From NCBI GenBank assembly GCA_036852015.1, contig JAANDG010000394.1, forward strand, positions 1-64,000: a stretch of DNA of 64,000 bases, in the 5' to 3' direction. The translations under genes were made by a program, and so were the position numbers. The notes below the pieces were generated by a model that had not been told where the DNA came from, searched no databases, and saw only the letters and a program-made list of their open reading frames with translations. Below, piece after piece: positions 13,301 through 26,099 of this stretch (the first letter of the stretch is position 1; each line of letters starts with the position of its first letter). The stretch comes from Pelodera strongyloides (Eukaryota > Nematoda > Chromadorea > Rhabditida > Rhabditidae).

Positions 13301-16300
13301 TGCCAGATTTATATTTATTACTATTGATAATTGCTTATATGTAATCAGCGCTGTACGCAAAATGCGCATATTACTGTAGCTGTAAGTATACACAGGCGTC
13401 AACCGTCTCGATTTTTATGTAATTATTACACAATTTAAAGCGAAATACCAGCCGGGTTTTGAAACACATCGAGCACACCAGAATTCTTACGCAACTTATG
13501 CAACTGAACATAAATTAGAATAAAAAATCGAGCTAAATTCGAGTAAATTAGCATGAATGCGTATGAATTCAGTTGTCCGCGATACGTTTCAAAAACCGGC
13601 CGGTATTTAGCTATAATGCACCCAAAATATGAGCGATCTTGACATAGCTGGTAGTGTTTGTAGTGTAGAACTAAACTTTCATGAAATGCTCTACTATGAC
13701 CAGAGCTCTTGTGCGTGAATTTCCAGCACAGATTTCTTGACTCTTTTCTTGTTGGTTTTCCAATGCATATTTGTTTGCAAATATATTGTAATGTGTTTTC
13801 CAGTCCCCACAATTACAACCTTCACGAGGGCATTCTTCTCTGTAAGGTTCATCTAATGGAGGTTCTGCACCCGGAACAGGCTGTGGGGCTGGACCCCAAC
13901 GAGGTTGAAGGTAGGCTTTGACATGCGCTATTGGAAAATTGGATGAAAGCCAACATAACACATCTAAAGTCTAAAGAGGTTTGATAAAAATACGGACTAA
14001 TTCGAACGTTCTCGGATGTTATATTGATGTAGCATGTTGTTGGTATGTCATACACTATGTTGACCTCACTGAACGCGAGAGATCATATCTATAGTGAGAT
14101 CCTGCCACAGTTCCCCCTTCCTTTCTAATGCAAGATTTGGAAAATAATAGAGTGCGCAAGAAGGAGAGAGGAGAGAGAAAGAGAAAGAGAAAGAGAAAGA
14201 GAAAGAGAGAGAGAGAAAGAGAGAGCGAGAGAATAGGAACGGACCAGATACAGAATATTATTGACAACCCTGACTAATCATATTCATATGCAGAGATTGC
14301 AAATTGAATTAAAGCGCCGTCGATTTCGTCATTTCTGATTAAGAGATCGGAAATCAGTAGGTGATAGCCAATGAATGCTTAAAGCGAAATACCGGCCGGT
14401 TTTTGAAACGGATCGAGTACACCAACATTCTTATGCGTCATATGCAAATGGTCACAACTTAGCATAAAAAATAGACCCCAATTAGACCCCACTTCGCATA
14501 AATGCATAAGAATGCAGCTGTCCACGATGCGTTTCAAAAACCGGCCGGTATTTCGCTTTAAATTCAATGGAAGCTTCAATATTCTCATCAGTATCTCACA
14601 ATTTCTGTTTTGTAAAGTGTCGGCTGGACGAAAACAAACAAGCACATTCAGATTCAATACAACTTTTTTTTCCGGTTTGACCCTTTGGAATTTGTAAAGC
14701 TGACTGCGCGAGCACATCCTATCTGAAGAATATATTCAGAATTACGTTGGATGGTGTTTAGAAGAACTAATTAGCCGAGCTTCTGTTTGCTTGTCTTCGT
14801 CTGGTACTTAATCTGGTACTAAATTTTCTAATTCCACAAATTGAGTTCCTTTCAGAGGACGAGCGTGAAAGTGACTCAGATGATGACGAATTCGCGGTCA
14901 CAAATAAACCACGAAAAATGAAGACCGGAGTGGTCAAATGTACGCGTTTCCATGTTTTTACTTTAAAATATACACGCTTTTCTCTTGTTTTGAGCATCCT
15001 ACGATTGATTATATGTACTCCTAAAAGCCTCCGCCGAAAGATAAAAACCCTACTCATTTTAGCTGGAGCCGGCGATATCTCCGACGAACTCGCTCAAATC
15101 CGCTCGATGAAAGACCGTAAGGGAGAGTTTGAGGAGTCGGTTAGAGAAGCAGAGAAAGTGGAAAAGAGAACGCTTATCGAGGAGGACATCCAGGAGGGCA
15201 GAGTAAAGGCAAACAAGGACAGGTACGGTATATGTTTGTAGGAATGTTTTTTACTGGTTTGGTCACCCAATTATGCCGATGGGACATGTGGCTGCCAATT
15301 AGAATTCGCGATACATTGGCGCTCCGACCGCGCACACCTTTCTTGGGCTGCGATTGCGCTATCTTTCGCATCTACGTCAGAATACAAACAACAAACTTTT
15401 CCAGGTTTATTGCTGGCACAGCCGATGACGAGAAGAAGATCGAGAGAGAAGAATTGCACTTTGAACAGGTAGATATTTTTTTTTAAACACTTTAAATTTT
15501 GGTTTTCTTGTCCGTTCAAATGTGATCGCCCTATCTAGGGTTTGGTGGTTGGGATGGTATGTCCAGGAAACTTGTCTTACTTAGGTCGGAGATATCAAGA
15601 ATAAGTGGAAGACCGGCCAAGTGGAGAGTGCAGAGCAGAAAGAGGCCACAGAACTAGAGGAACTGGAGGGTCTTAAGGTAAATTCATACGCAATTTTGTT
15701 GTAAAAAATTGGCATAAGGTCGTTTTCGAAGAAGAAGGTTGTGCTCGTCTAACAATAAGAATACCTACATGAATCAAAGATGGGCGTTCATATTAGATGT
15801 ATGACACACGACAAACCTTCGGTTTTGTGTACATACGTTGCGTTGCGCTCTTTTCATTGAGTATAATAAATATTCAAATATATACGTAGAACTTTATTGG
15901 TGCGCGGCGAAAAAAACTCAGTCTGCGCCAGGCTTTCGCCGCGCATCACCCGAATTTAATTTTTGTGCCCTGTAAGAACTGATGCTAACACAGGAAACAC
16001 TGAATAATTGATGGTATCACAGAAACCCATCGATGGCCCATCACCAATTGGTTTTCACCAAAAAAAAAAGACATCTGGTGACTGGTTGGTGACCATTTGT
16101 TGACCATGTGATCTCCAGATGACGATGTTTTTCGATGAAACTCACGGATGGTTAGCATGCGAGAAAACCAGGGAACCGTCACCAAATGGATTCTACATTT
16201 CCTAAGCTAAAAGTCCTAAATGTCATCTACTTCAGGGCGGCCCTTCCGTAAAGGAGCGCTTCAAGGAACGTACCGAGGCCGAGAACGCTCCTGTGGAAAG

Positions 16301-19300
16301 ACATTGGGATGCATCGCAGCTGGATGCAGCACGTAAGTGCTCAGCACCACATACTTATTTTTTGGTTGTGAGCGTACACCACTAGTTTTTGAATCCTGTG
16401 GTATCTCTTATGCAAGTATGTGTTTTGTTGTATGCGTTAGTTGCGTGAAGCTTTGCCCAGTAAGTTTTGCTAGGCCCGATTCTGCCTGCCTACTGCTCGA
16501 TGAAAGCGATGTATATGTTTCCGTCTAGGCTTCGTATTATACAAAAGAGGACCGAATGCATTTGCACTATACTGCAATTTTTATATGCACAATTCACTTT
16601 TTTTTCTCATTCACTGAAAAGTACAATGACTCGTCGTGTACCACCCTTTGGCACGTGTTTTGGCACATTCACGCGAATAAAAAAATGGCGATGTCATGGT
16701 ACTTTTCAGCCGAAGACGAAAGAAAAGAGGCGCTCAGAGCATTCCTAGCCTTTTTGAGAGGAAAAATCATTGAGGAACCTAACAGCACTAACAAGCATGG
16801 TAATTAAATAATTCTACAACTACTTGCCACTGAAATTATCATATCTTACAATTAGAGTTATTGTTAGGAGCATGCATGAACCACTAACAATCATGGTAGT
16901 TTAATACTTGTTGCCGACTACTAGTTGAATACTAGTAGTCGGCGCAAACTAGCATGGCTATCCCGATTGGATCACACCATACATTCGTACATCTTAACCT
17001 AGGCCTAGGATCCCAGGCAGGGAAGTAAGTAAGCGGTCAGTGTTAACTGTTAGCTGACTTAGGCTACGGTGTATCCCAACAAGTAGTTCTGTAATTACTT
17101 GTACATTACTTGTAGTCTGTCGTCTGTAGTTTATAGTTGATAGTTAAAATTATTTTAGTGGCCGCTGAAGCAAGGAAGTCGTTCCTCGAGGGCACTGCCT
17201 ACACGGGAGGAAAGGTCGAAAAGACAGCTTCCGATCTGGCAGAACTCAAATTTGGAGGTTGGAGTTTGGTTCCCCTCTTTTGGTTTTTTGGAGTGAGACT
17301 AAAGAAATATGATCATCATTGTCGACATTCGAAGTAGGAGTTCACTAAGGGAATTTATTGTACTGTAGTATTGTAGTACTGTATTTATGTAGTACTGTAA
17401 TATTGTACTGTACTGTATTTCTGTAGTACTGTAGTACTGTAGTATTGTTTATTGTACTGTAGTATTTCATGGAAGTTCTAAATTGGCGGCGAAATTGAAT
17501 GAAATAACATTCTTCAGAATTGAACGCCTTCAAAGATCGTTTCGAGAAAGGAGAAGGAGAGAGTTCTGAGGTTCAGAAGACACAGATTGAGATTGACGGA
17601 ATCAGCCTCGGAGACATCAAGAGTGCTTTCGAATGCAAGGGAAAGGTGAGCCCTTATAAGTTAAAGGAAACATATCCTCTTGTTCAAAAAATTCCAAAGC
17701 CCAAGATGTACATGTGAGATGCACTTAAGCTGCATATCTAGAGTTAGGCGAGTGAGTCTTCTTGCTCGTCGTGGGTATTATATGTTAACATTAATTAGCG
17801 TAGTATGTATAAGTCCATTAACTTTCATTACGGTGATCCAAGTAACGGAAAAAATGAGTGGTTGGTTATATTAGTTTCAAAGCAATAAAGAGTTGATGAA
17901 ACATTGCCCTTTTCCAGAGTACTGCCAATATGACACCTGAGGAAAGGGCCGAACAGAAACAAAAAGAAATCGAGGCCGAATTCCTCAGGTATAAATTGGC
18001 TAGAAAAGCCGCGGCAAAGAGAGCTCAGGAACAAGCGGTGAGCTATTTTTTGTAATATCATTTTTTCTTATGAAGCAATTATTGTAATTGTTTATTTCTT
18101 CAAAAGCCAAGATATGTAACAAAATGATGTCTATGAAGTGTTTGAACTGGCTGGATAAATCATGCAAAGTAGCAGTTCACTTAATTACTAGGACTTATTC
18201 TAGCCGACGGATGTACAAAAAATTATCACATGCATAAACCAATTCCTAGGGTCAGTTGTTATCCATCGTGGTATGGGAACGTGAAACGTGAGAACGCATA
18301 TGCATTTTAGGCTGCCGGTACCGAAGCCGTGGTTATTGGCGGAGCGGACCAGGAGAGTGGGGCCGGGGTCGGAGGTATCAAGGACCGATTTGAGGGAGGA
18401 CAGGCATTTGCATCCCAGGAAGCAGGTACGAATAAGGAACGTCACATATAACTTGTTGCTCAAATTCTGCCATAATAATGTTACGCGGAATCAAAATGTT
18501 CGTGTAAAGGTCGTCGACCGGGATCGTAACCTGCTTGTATTATACATACCAAATGTGAACAAACTAGGACATATAGGGCACAAACTGGTCGTTTTCGATG
18601 TGACCCATTTAAATATAATATATTAGTTCCACGTTTATTGCAGGCAAGGAAGGCCTAGACGTTGAGATTAAAGTGGCTGGAAAGGCTAGAGCTAAATTCC
18701 AACAATTGGACTCCAGTGGGGCACAGCCAGTTCTGCCCAAGGATACAACCAAGAAGGTAGTTTTATCATACGATCAGACAACTAAGTCTTGTATGGTAGC
18801 CCTCTACACTACTAACAAATGCTTTAACGTGACACACGTACATACAGAGACACAAGATATACATGTATCTGAACAATGATTTACCACAACCATGCGAACT
18901 TTCTTTTTTGTGTAATAGGGCCCCTTGTCAGTATGGGATGTTTTTATGCGCATTGCCGTTTTAGGGTTGCCTTTTGATTATGTACTTTGAATGTAATCAA
19001 TAAATCCTTATTATGCATGTGAGAGAATTGGCCCTTTCAAAAAAGAAAAAAACTTTATTTTCTATAATATAATGTACTTCAGGCTCCATCAAAATGGGAC
19101 AAAGAGGAGAAGCCCATTGGAGAGGTGATCAACAGAAGGGATGTTGATCAAGGTATGATCCACATTTGACACGTTTCGTTCAAAGTGTAAGAGATTTATC
19201 ACTATCATTTATTTACATTTGATTTCAGTGGAAGCAGATGAAGACGAAGAATTTGACGTGAAACATTTGATGAGCAAATTCAAGAATATCACGGATACGT

Positions 19301-22300
19301 CGACGAAAGTTGTCAGCTCAGAACACAGGTTAGAAAGAAAACATTTCATTTAGAGTTTACTTTTTTCAAAGTCAGAAAGGGAGATGAAGTATGTGTGTGT
19401 GTGTGCGTATGTGTGCGTGTGTGTGTCTGTGTGCGTGCGTGTGTGTCTGTGCGTGCGTGTGCGTGTGTGTCTGTGCGTGTGTGCATGTGTGCGTGTATGT
19501 GTCGTCCATAACCTATTTGTGCTATTTTTTTTTCATTTTCAGAGCTGAATTGGAAGCATTGCAAGTGGGCGCGAAGAATATCAAACAACAATTTGAGAAG
19601 GTACTTTCTATAAATATTTGATCTTTGATCTATACCGTTTACCTATTCACTCTACACTCAAAATACTCGGCATTCATCTTGAAACGTAGAATAATTTGAA
19701 TATTAGTAAGCTTTTTTATTTTAAGGGCGAGGATTCGGGTTCAGCTGTAGAAGAAGAGAAGAGAAAGGCCATGCAAGAGGAGTTTGAACGATTAAAGAGT
19801 AACTATTTACTACAGTATACTGACATGTGAAAAGTTATCTTCACCCTCTTGCGCTGACTGATTAATGTACCATATCATAAGAATGATAAGTTTTCTTATG
19901 TGTTCGAAGGTCTAGCCGAAAAAAATTATATCCATTCATACTCAAATTGGGGTAGTATGGTTATTTTATTCCAAAAAGCAGGCAGTACATATTTCGGACT
20001 ATTTTAATGGTCATATTATTGTATGGTATTTTTCTTTCATTAGCAAAATTCTTTAGACATTTGAGTATTTGCTATATTGTTTCAGAGGAGCGTGAAGAAA
20101 TGCAAAAAAAGCTGGAAGAGGAACGATTGCAAGAACAAGCCGAAGCCGGAGAGGTAGCAATTACGAATTATGAACCCAATTGATCAGAAAATATCATAAA
20201 AGCGTTTTAATACCTCACACAGAAGGTCTATGAGAATTTCGTTAAAATATATCATGGTGCACGCATATGTGTACCCGGAACTCTATGCAAAAGAGCAGTT
20301 GATGAGTTTAAAGCGAAATGCTAGCCTCTTTGGAAAATTTGCATAGCATATGATAAGCAAATCCTATGTATCCTATGCTAATTTTGCACGATTGCCGTGG
20401 ACGATCGTACAAAATTAGCATAGGATACATAGGATGTGCTTATCATATGCAAATTTTCCAAAGCATCAACAAACAGCTATTCTGACTGTTATTGTTTGAT
20501 GAATTATCATGCACAGAACGTGATTTATATTCAAAACAAGTTACCTTTAGCATAAGGAAGAGGAGATCGGAATCCGAGCTGAGCATGCATCCAAGATGGC
20601 TGCCAAGTGGGAAAAACTTCAACAAAAAGAGGCGAAGAAAGCAGAAAGGGGACGGATGCCACAGAAGACTACGGTAGGGAAGTGCACGATAGTATAGACT
20701 ATATAGCACACACCACACACACCCACTCTCTGCACTCTCTCACTGATGAATCTTCGCGTAGTCGCCGCGCGACAGAGTGTGCGCCACAAGAAAACTAGCT
20801 GGTTTTGTCCACATAACACACCGCTGCGGCGCACTCTGTTTTGTGCGCGGCGATGGCGCGAAGTTTCCCGTTGATATCTCCACCCACGAATCTGCACTCT
20901 ATACTCTATCCTTTCCCGCTGCACTCTAACCCGGTATTGATTAGCCCAGTGAATTTTTCATTCACAGCATTATCGATTTGTAAAGCTTCTGAAGCAAATT
21001 ACTTTCCTGACTATTTCCTGACTAGAGCGATAAATCTAAAACAAATAGTCATGCGCTTATTTTCGGATAAGCAGCTATTTTCAAGGTGTAGCCACCGAGC
21101 GCGCAGCCTGTTCAACGCCGCGCTTTGCGCCAAGGATAAACCCCAACACAACTAATACTGTCGAGTGCCTATTTTTAGTTGTATGCGCTAAGCGTGCTCC
21201 TTCTCTTTCTATTTCTCACCTTCTGCGTGTCTGCTGGAGTGTTATGATGTCCTAGACTCTCACTCAAATGCCATGTTCTTTGTGAGTGCAATAGTTAATA
21301 TCTTTATTTTAATACACTAGTCATTTCCTCACTCTATGCCTATGCGTCTATGCTTGAATGTATCATAGGGTATACTTCCAAATCTCAAATCTGTATCCAG
21401 AGTAACGGCGCTGTTTTTGCGAGTCTGCAATTTTAGTTCTAACGCTTGTAGTGCCTTATTTATTATTTATTATTTATTTATTATTGGTACCTCTTGCTGT
21501 GTTATACGGTATTTCGGCCAATTGTCATATTTATCGATCGATAGATGTATGGCCACTGGATACAGTAATCCAATCCTTTTAGGACCAGTGAGACCGGGGA
21601 GAGCTCGGCCCAATAATGATTGTTGTACGTAAACCTGACACACATCTCACTCTTCACATAAACACGCACCATATTTATGCAAATCACCGTGAAAATGTTG
21701 TTTGTAGTTTGATGCTGATTTGATTATTGATTGATTGTGATTACTTGGAATAAATGATACGGTTCATCGATTGTGTTTCTTCATTGCTTAATCTAGGCAA
21801 GATGAGATGCATGACTGAGTGCCGTGTCTGTTTTAGAGTAAGAACTAATTCTTTAAAGCGGTATGACACGTATGGTATGCCAAAAACAACTGTGCGTTCC
21901 CTTCCAAGTATAGACACATTTACCGTATTTTCCCTGAATTGAATATTTGACATGAGAAATTAATACATGGGTCTCGCGAAGTCGTAAAATACGGTAAATT
22001 TGCCCGCATACTTGGAAACCCCATAAAGCTGTATGGCACGTGGTTGTAAAGCATTGAGCCACCGTATGTATCAACATATTGTAAAAGTATTTACATATTG
22101 TACAGGACAGTTACCGAGTCCAGTAACCCAGTAAACGCTTCACAAACCACTTGCTATACCTCTTGTAGGAGTAGGAGGAATAACGTTGAAGTTTCAGTAT
22201 ATTAATACCTGTCTTCTGAGCTCATTCTAATTCCTAATGTCTGCATGTCTGCTCACTCACTCTGTCTGTCTGTGTTCAGGTCTCGCTTCGTATCTTTTCC

Positions 22301-22719
22301 CCTCCAAAGTGTGCCGTGTGTTCTAAAGCCGTCTATCTGGCTGAACAGTTTCAATGCTTCGGACTTCTCTATCACACACGATGCTTCAGATGTTCTGTAT
22401 GCCAGCAATTCTTGAGGTAAGCCTTTGTCCTATGTACTTTGTAGTCTTAAGCGTTGTACTTTATAGTTTGGTTAGCTAACGTATGTTGACTTGCGGTTGC
22501 CGTTTCGGAACTGCTAAAAAGTATAAATCTAGTTTGACTGTTAAATTCAGAGTTGAGAAAGTCCACCGTTCAAAGGAAGGAGTTCTGTTTTGTGCCACGC
22601 ACTACAAACTACACGAGAAGAAGGTCCAACAAACTACAGTACACAATAATAATGAGGGGGAGGTGGTGTCGTTAGAGACGCATACTGTAGCAGAAGAGGA
22701 AAATAGGGCAATTGCATAA
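10364..22719 (+). CDS. Two-LIM-domain cytoskeletal protein, EPLIN/LIMA1-like, 889 aa
   Basis: Exons: 10364-10474, 10754-10855, 11202-11303, 11667-11803, 12355-12457, 12729-12865, 13804-13910, 14856-14939, 15063-15222, 15405-15468, 15585-15677, 16236-16332, 17159-17257, 17518-17645, 17918-18037, 18311-18425, 18644-18756, 19083-19152, 19229-19328, 19543-19600, 19726-19798, 20086-20153, 20551-20673, 22280-22416, 22551-22719. All phases join and give 889 residues. LIM domain 1 spans exons 6-7 (CAVCSKIVYPVERVF, then HKECFSCVKC and a C-x2-H end). LIM domain 2 spans exons 24-25 (CAVCSKAVYLAEQF, HTRCFRCSVC, CATH). Between and before them is a charged, probably helical region with about a dozen K-x-x-F motifs such as FKDRFEKGEGE, IKDRFEGGQAF and IKNKWKTGQVE. 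Vertebrate EPLIN carries comparable motifs beside its single LIM domain, so an actin- or junction-associated role is likely but inferred. The start follows a splice acceptor by 1 nt. Several introns carry palindromic elements. Confidence 0.88.
10481..10551 (+). repeat. tRNA-like segment (SINE-type)
   Basis: Contains a pol III A-box-like tggtgtagtggttagc and a B-box gggttcgattcc at tRNA spacing, starting 6 nt inside LIM-gene intron 1. The acceptor stem does not pair cleanly, so a SINE head or tRNA pseudogene is more likely than a working tRNA. Confidence 0.5.
10936..11106. mobile_element. TTAA palindromic element, family C, copy 2
   Basis: 171 bp, same termini and centre orientation as the copy at 4233; inside LIM-gene intron 2. 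Confidence 0.85.
11900..12317. mobile_element. TTAA palindromic element, family B, copy 2 (418 bp)
   Basis: Same length and termini as the copy at 2093, with scattered substitutions. It fills most of LIM-gene intron 4, ending about 37 nt before the next exon. Confidence 0.85.
13435..13617. mobile_element. TTAA palindromic element, family D, copy 2
   Basis: Left terminus intact, right terminus mutated (tttagctataa instead of tttcgctttaa). In the intron that splits LIM domain 1. Confidence 0.8.
14155..14235 (+). repeat. GA-rich microsatellite
   Basis: Runs of gagaga and gagaaa units in LIM-gene intron 7. Confidence 0.85.
14379..14561. mobile_element. TTAA palindromic element, family D, copy 3
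   Basis: Both termini intact (TTAAAGCGAAATACCGGCCG and complement); in LIM-gene intron 7. Confidence 0.85.
15901..15945. repeat. Short hairpin, tgcgcggcgaaa family
   Basis: tgcgcggcgaaa pairs with tttcgccgcgca around a 21-nt loop, inside a LIM-gene intron. The sequence just before it (from 15841, cgttgcgctcttttcattga) recurs at 32433-32473. Confidence 0.6.
16010..16195. repeat. Dispersed gtcaccaaatgg repeat, copy in LIM gene
   Basis: Multiple forms of the motif gtcaccaaatgg and its complement, plus ttggttttcaccaaaa. Similar arrangements occur at about 25730-25915, 57180-57245 and 63745-63935, with weaker ones near 6240-6720 and 7030-7190. Confidence 0.55.
16914..16945. repeat. Perfect hairpin in LIM-gene intron 12
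   Basis: ccgactactagt, a five-base loop tgaat, then actagtagtcgg. Imperfect direct copies of an actaacaa-catggta motif lie nearby (16789, 16881). Confidence 0.6.
17357..17466 (+). repeat. tactgtag-type microsatellite
   Basis: About a dozen degenerate copies of tactgtag/tattgtac in LIM-gene intron 13. Confidence 0.8.
19388..19501 (+). repeat. GT-rich microsatellite
   Basis: Imperfect (tg)n with gcgtgtgtgt and tctgtg variants in LIM-gene intron 19, 40 nt before an exon. Confidence 0.85.
20308..20464. mobile_element. TTAA palindromic element, family C, copy 3, truncated
   Basis: The left arm and most of the right arm are present, but the last about 20 bp of the right terminus are missing. The centre is inverted relative to the copies at 4233 and 10936. 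In LIM-gene intron 22. Confidence 0.8.
20750..20871. repeat. Imperfect foldback element, GC-rich
   Basis: Arms cttcgcgtagtcgccgcgcg and its diverged complement (cgcggcgatggcgcgaag), with an inner pair cagagtgtgcgcc/ggcgcactctg. Related sequence (gcgactatggcgcggcgctt) occurs near 54959-54980. Confidence 0.6.
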
Positions 22720-23388
22720 AATGTAGAGAATGGAAGGAATATCTCGCTTCTGATTTAGTTGAAGAAAAGAAAACAAAGAAATTGATAAGTTTACTAATTT
22801 ATTACATTGCCACTAATATTAGTAACATTAATTGGCCTGTGTGGCAAGTTATTTCTTTTTTGTACTAATAGTGAATACATTTCTATTTTGACCATATTAT
22901 ATGTCACATAGTTTCAGTTAAACGGCTTATTTTTGCGAAGCGTCAGTTGTCATTTTGAAATAATTATGGCAGGGTTTTTACATTACATCATCGTCAAGTA
23001 CTGTGAATAATAATAATAATACGCATGTTTATGTGATGCTTTGTTTCTTATCACTAACTAGAAAATAATAATTTGCTTATTCTTAATTAATAATTAACTA
23101 ATAATCGACTGGAGTTGAATGTCTGCTGTGTGTCTGTGATAAATTGTGTCTTTATATTTCTTTACCTTCTTATTTTGGCTTGCTCTCATGCAAATACATA
23201 ATATTAATAAACTAATATTACTAAAAAAAGAGATTTGTAAAACTGTTACAAAAGCATTCTTGTTGGAACTTTGGACTTTGAACTTTGGACTTTGAAGTTT
23301 GATGGCTTTTGGAACACACAGCGAACAAAAAATGGTGTAAAACAATTTTATGTACAAAATGGAAAACGGACACTAATTACAGTAAGAA

Positions 23389-26099
23389 TTAGCAGCAGAT
23401 CTTTCCGGGATAACATTTCCTTCCGGCACCACAAGTTCCATTACGACATTCGCCAAATGGCATTACATTTCCTGGGCATTGAGAACAACAAAAACCATTG
23501 GGTTGACAAGAGAACCCAGACGGACAGCGACCCTGAAATACAGTAATATAGACGAATGGTACGTACCATCATCATAGTATACATCATCGTGGTATGGAGA
23601 CATGGTACGACATTTTATACACCATGGTTTGGGTAACCAATGCATGATCAATCCCCTCAATTACTCCTGTTCTTACATATAATGGTTATTGGAAATTGCA
23701 TATATATATTATTATGATGTGGTATTGCGTTAGTTAGATACATCGAATATCCATGTTTGGTTTTATGTTTGTGCGCATCGGCAACACATACATGCATTTT
23801 ATGAAGACAAAGAACGTTTGTTTTATATGTTCCGTGAATTTGCCATGCTCGTTTTGGCTCCAAAAGAACAAAAGAGACGACAAGCATAACAATATCTTTT
23901 GTTTCAATACAGCCGCATTTGATACAAATAATGCGGAGCCCTTTTCTAAAAAGAAAACAGCAAAAAAAAACGTTCGTGGAATTAGTCTGTATTTTCCATT
24001 TTGAACTATTTTATTTAGTGATGCAAGTTTCCCGAATAGTAATATCGAAATTTACAACACTTGCAGTCACCTTTACACATGTACCTTATGTCCCTTATTA
24101 CCGTTTTTCTGTCTTCACTGTATTTATTGTCTTAATTATGTATGTTTGTGCGCACCTTTGTGGTGTAATAAATTATTATTATTAGCTCGAGGTTCAACTT
24201 AAAATAGTACTTATCACCCTACATGTAGAAAAATCACTCACATTTCTGTCACATTTTCCTGATGTCTGTCCGACTGGACACTCGCAACAATAATTGGAAG
24301 AGACGCAGTGCATGCCGGAATTACATGTACCACCAGTACCGCAGGAAGAGATAGCAGCTTCACCGCCGCACGCAACTGTAAAAAGTTTGGCTTTGAGGGT
24401 TTTTTGGCGGTGCCGAACCTCCGTCAATGGATCACGGGTCCATTGCGTTAACCACTACGCCACTCCCCACTATTTATGGCTAATTATTTTGAAGTAACAC
24501 TATACACCAACAATATGCCCTGAAGGATCTAAATATTGTAATCAACCATGCGCTGGAAAGCATGCTTCGTAGGACTTTAATGTTCAGTAAAACTAGACGG
24601 TGAGACATCTTCGACTTAGAGCGCATGAATGCATGAAGACGAGGCAACAAGAACACTTGGTGCAGACCAATACGACAACCGTATTATGATGCATGACATA
24701 TATAGACATGTAGGCATAATGGCATACAATAGGAGAAGTCTCACATTCAAATTCCTGTCCAGTAGTTGTGCAACACAATCCATTCATGCACGTCTGCCCT
24801 TGATCACATTGGCCTCGACCACTGCAGCGGGACTCGGATAACTGACCGTGGTAGCAGATGCCTGAAGATTACATATATTTATATGGATCAGTAGTCTAAG
24901 GTCTAAGCACTGTGTCGAGCGTCGCAGGTACACACGTTGGTTCGTCTCCTACCCTCGGCAGGCCCCAAGACTACTTCTCGCTTCTCCCTAGACAGTCACG
25001 TTGGTAGAAATTCCACTCCAAATAAAAAGTTGTTCACACATAAGCCTGTAAGCGCATTAACTGACTGTGAAACCAAAAAGTGAGAGCTGGTCGGGAGAAG
25101 CACTCAGACTTAGGAAAAAAGTTTTCAAGGAAAATGAGAGAAGAAACGAACCAAATCTTTTCAAATCCGGTTGGGGTTGTGGTACTTCAGGAACAGTACA
25201 ACAACATCCTTTTATACACTGTGTGACTCCCGTATGAAATGGTGTACATTGAACAGAATTGGTACAGCCAACACCAATTAGACGGCCACCATTTTCACAG
25301 GTAGGTGGCTTCGATCCACATGCTATAAGAATTTTGTATGATGCATATGATTAAACAATAAAAATTCTTACAAGGGAACGGTGAACTATGGCCGTGACAG
25401 AGACCTACAATAGCTCATTTTGTAGAGGTCATGCGGAACAATGTGCCATAGAAAAAAAAACATTATGGAAAACTCTGTACTTGTTTTAGTTCCCTATCAA
25501 CTGCACAGAAATTCACTCACGTCTAGTCGCGTAATACTGATGGGGAAATTTTCCACATAAATAATAGAAGGTGACTTGACGTTTATCTCGAACGAGAGCA
25601 GAATCATCCACAAAACGGTTCACACACAGTGATGAGACTACAAAGAGGCTGAAATAATATGTTTGATGTCTCCAATAAACTTTTATTTTAGGCAGTATTG
25701 TGGTAAGTGTATGTTTGTTTTATACCACAGAAAACCCGTCTCTGTGTGACCACTAAGTAGCTTTCACCTAAAAAAACCATTTGATGACTAGTTGATGACT
25801 GTTTGGTGACCATAGGGTGACAATTTGTATTTGACGACCGTTTTCGAGGAAACTTGTTCATGACAAAGTTGTCAAATGGTCTGAAAACCAAGGAACCGTC
25901 ACCATGTAGACCGTCAATTCCAAATGCTGGTGAGCAATACTGCAACACATTAAGCTTATGTTTCACAAACTCAATATATGCGCATAGCAGTGACAAGACG
26001 ACGGTGGCGATGATGTTCAATACGTAGAAGCATAGCAAGTTGTGAAAGATTTCAAAAATAATAATAAAAGACTTACCAAAAAACAATTGCGTTCTGCAT
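23389..26099 (-). CDS. Secreted cysteine-rich protein, 238 aa
   Basis: Exons on the minus strand: 26099-26077, 25648-25521, 25322-25152, 24861-24745, 24375-24242, 23532-23389. Phases agree throughout (717 nt including stop). The N-terminus MQNAIVFCLFVVSSLC is a typical signal peptide, formed across the first junction, and a dibasic RDKR follows shortly after. The mature part has four cysteine modules, roughly one per exon, each ending in a CC or CCC cluster: C-G-S-K-P..CIKGCCC, CYHGQLSES..CMNGLCC, CGGEAAISS..YCCECPVG, and CPSGFSC..GFCCSQC..KCYPGKICC at the C-terminus. The spacing resembles the EB or lustrin-type cysteine-rich repeats common in nematode extracellular proteins; the exact family is not certain. 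It is probably an extracellular matrix, cuticle or defence-type protein. It converges with the LIM gene, the two stop codons lying about 670 bp apart. Confidence 0.8.
24400..24470 (-). repeat. tRNA-like segment (SINE-type)
   Basis: On the minus strand agtggcgtagtggttaacgc (A-box-like) is followed by a perfect-stem arm and gaggttcggcac (diverged B-box). In an intron of the cysteine-rich protein gene. Confidence 0.45.
25730..25915. repeat. Dispersed gtcaccaaatgg repeat, copy in cysteine-rich gene
   Basis: Shares tttcacctaaaaa.accattt and ggaaacttg.tca.gacaaagt with the copy at 63745-63935. In the first intron of the secreted cysteine-rich protein gene. Confidence 0.55.

Noticed and set aside
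19346..19621. Open frames through the GT repeat
   Set aside because: Low-complexity translation. The real exon here is 19543-19600, in a different context.
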